DNA from: an uncultured Prevotellaceae bacterium
GTDB taxonomy: Bacteria > Bacteroidota > Bacteroidia > Bacteroidales > Bacteroidaceae
Direction of reading: 5' to 3'
NCBI GenBank assembly: GCA_946415645.1
Contig: CAMKTJ010000005.1
Location: forward strand, 1-64,000
DNA: 64,000 nucleotides
A model generated the notes under the pieces. The model worked only from the letters and a program-made list of their open reading frames with translations. It was not told the DNA's origin and ran no database searches. Below are positions 62,984-64,000 of the stretch, piece after piece. The position numbers were made by a program, and so were the translations under genes. The stretch's first letter is position 1. Each line of letters begins with the position of its first letter.

Positions 62984-64000
62984 ATGAATGATAATTCTCT
63001 GAAAGAACGCACGGCGAAAGGACTCATCTGGGGCGGCCTTTCCAACGGACTGATGCAGTTTATTGCTGCCCTTTTTGGAATGGTTTTACTACGTTACCTC
63101 ACCCCTGACGATCAGGGAAAGGTGGCCGTATTGTACATTTTCTCCGCCATTGCCAGTGCCGTGCAGGAGAGCGGCTTCATAGCAGCTCTCTGCAATCGTA
63201 AGGAACCAACGCACGAGGAATATAATGCCGTCTTCTGGTTCAACCTTCTGGTAAGTGCCTCGCTATATATTATATTGTGGTTCTGCGCCCCGCTTATTGC
63301 CGACTTTTATCATGACCAAGACCTTATCCCACTAGCTCGGGTGCTCTTCCTTGGTTTCCTGTTCTCTGGTCTTGGCACTGTACAAAGAGCCTACCTGTTT
63401 GGTCACCTGATGGTGCGGCAGAACAGCATCTGTTCACTCACAGCTATGCTTATTTCCGGCATTGTAGGCGTAATCATGGCTGTAAAAGGATTTGCCTATT
63501 GGGCTATTGTAACACAGGCTGTTACCTTTGTCTTCGTCACACAGGTCATGGCATGGTTTTTCTCGCCATGGCGACCAAGTCTGCCGAAAATTCATAATTC
63601 ACAATTCATAATTCATAATAAAAAAATCTTCACTCTTCACTCTTCACTCTTCACTTTACTGGCTCCGGCCTGGAAGATGTTCGGGTTCAGCAGCAAATTG
63701 ATGCTTACGAACATTGTTAACATCTGTAACCTGCACGCATTCTCTGTCCTGTTAGGAAAATACATCGGAGAACATACCGCTGGCATCTACTCAACAGCAC
63801 GCAGATGGGACGATATGGCATCGAATACCATCAACAGCATGGTGTCTGGGGTAGCACAACCCACATTGACTCAAGTAAGAGAAGACGTCGGACGATACCG
63901 TCAGGTGTTTCGTAAGATGATGCGTTTCGTCTGCTTCGTTACCTTCCCCGCCATGTTTGGACTGGCCATCATAGCCAAAGACTTCATTGTCCTGGTAGGC
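62984..64000 (+). CDS. Polysaccharide flippase (Wzx/WzxC-like), 3' end beyond window
   Basis: The frame is open from the ATG at 62984 to the window end (339 codons). The start M-N-D-N-S-L-K-E-R-T-A-K-G-L-I-W-G-G-L and the following helices (L-L-R-Y-L-T-P-D-D-Q-G, A-I-A-S-A-V-Q-E-S-G-F, F-L-G-F-L-F-S-G-L-G, F-A-Y-W-A-I-V-T-Q) match lipopolysaccharide O-unit / capsule flippases of the WzxC (Polysacc_synt_3) group in the MOP superfamily. At about residues 201-225, between W-R-P-S-L-P-K and L-A-P-A-W-K-M-F-G-F-S-S-K, the protein is encoded by repeat DNA: AATTCAT-like heptamers and four perfect CTTCACT units. Loss or gain of one unit would shift the frame. The substrate is not predictable. Confidence 0.88.
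   Translation, partial: MNDNSLKERTAKGLIWGGLSNGLMQFIAALFGMVLLRYLTPDDQGKVAVLYIFSAIASAVQESGFIAALCNRKEPTHEEYNAVFWFNLLVSASLYIILWFCAPLIADFYHDQDLIPLARVLFLGFLFSGLGTVQRAYLFGHLMVRQNSICSLTAMLISGIVGVIMAVKGFAYWAIVTQAVTFVFVTQVMAWFFSPWRPSLPKIHNSQFIIHNKKIFTLHSSLFTLLAPAWKMFGFSSKLMLTNIVNICNLHAFSVLLGKYIGEHTAGIYSTARRWDDMASNTINSMVSGVAQPTLTQVREDVGRYRQVFRKMMRFVCFVTFPAMFGLAIIAKDFIVLVG
63628..63655 (+). repeat. CTTCACT heptamer, 4 perfect units inside the flippase gene
   Basis: These follow a degenerate AATTCAT-type heptamer stretch (about 63590-63620). Both are read in frame as K-I-H-N-S-Q-F-I-I-H-N and I-F-T-L-H-S-S-L-F-T-L. Confidence 0.92.

Overview
The window looks like a chromosomal segment from a Prevotella-type member of the Bacteroidales. 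The evidence is consistent: promoters of the form TTTG-N19/20-TAnnTTTG, a DUF3575/DUF5119/fimbrillin (type V pilus) locus, a type IX secretion (T9SS) C-terminal signal, a CarboxypepD_reg/plug outer-membrane protein, a V-type ATPase operon, and unusually abundant short repeats between genes. The genus is an inference. No rRNA, tRNA, CRISPR array, transposase or prophage gene was seen.

Layout. 1-3.5 kb: the 5' end of rpsL, a tiny lipoprotein, an exported esterase and an antitoxin-like protein (all minus strand), then an exported metallophosphatase (plus). 3.5-5.5 kb: a CBM9-like protein flanked by two copies of a large structured intergenic repeat. 5.5-17.8 kb: a pilus locus on the plus strand, with an OmpA-like/DUF3575 protein, a DUF5119 lipoprotein, two long paralogous fimbrillin lipoproteins and two shorter fimbrillin-type lipoproteins. 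17.9-30.1 kb: a 4072-residue secreted protein with glycine-rich [FY]GGG repeats and a T9SS-like tail. 30.1-31.2 kb: a repeat element carrying a GxxExxY gene. 31.3-52.2 kb: a second giant of about 6971 residues, with ricin-like, chitobiase-C-like and GLUG-type N-terminal segments followed by about 75 [FY]GGG repeats. 52.2-64 kb: rpsO, a YfhO-family membrane protein, a large outer-membrane beta-barrel protein, the V-ATPase subunits D-I-K (minus) and the start of a polysaccharide flippase.

How it may work together (inference): the DUF3575/DUF5119/fimbrillin genes would build a type V pilus. The two giants next to it would be very large exported surface or secreted proteins. A small sequence module (VGTxxVxGLY...KAxSGxxYY) appears both in the long pilins and in giant 2, which supports a functional or evolutionary link.

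The most unusual part is the repeat landscape. At least eight intergenic elements share inverted TCACACAGA ends. Two smaller nested families (123 and 126 bp) have 15-bp terminal inverted repeats. Several of these families keep hairpins by paired (compensatory) changes. Heptamer tandem repeats occur between genes and also inside four genes (4 copies in a giant-protein signal peptide, nearly 5 in a fimbrillin, 4 in the flippase, 2x14 bp in yfhO). Because 7 is not a multiple of 3, a slip would shift frame, so these are candidate phase-variable loci. Three genes also share a copied leader/signal-peptide cassette beginning with Met-Lys/Arg-x-Ile-Asn/Lys-Thr-Ile.
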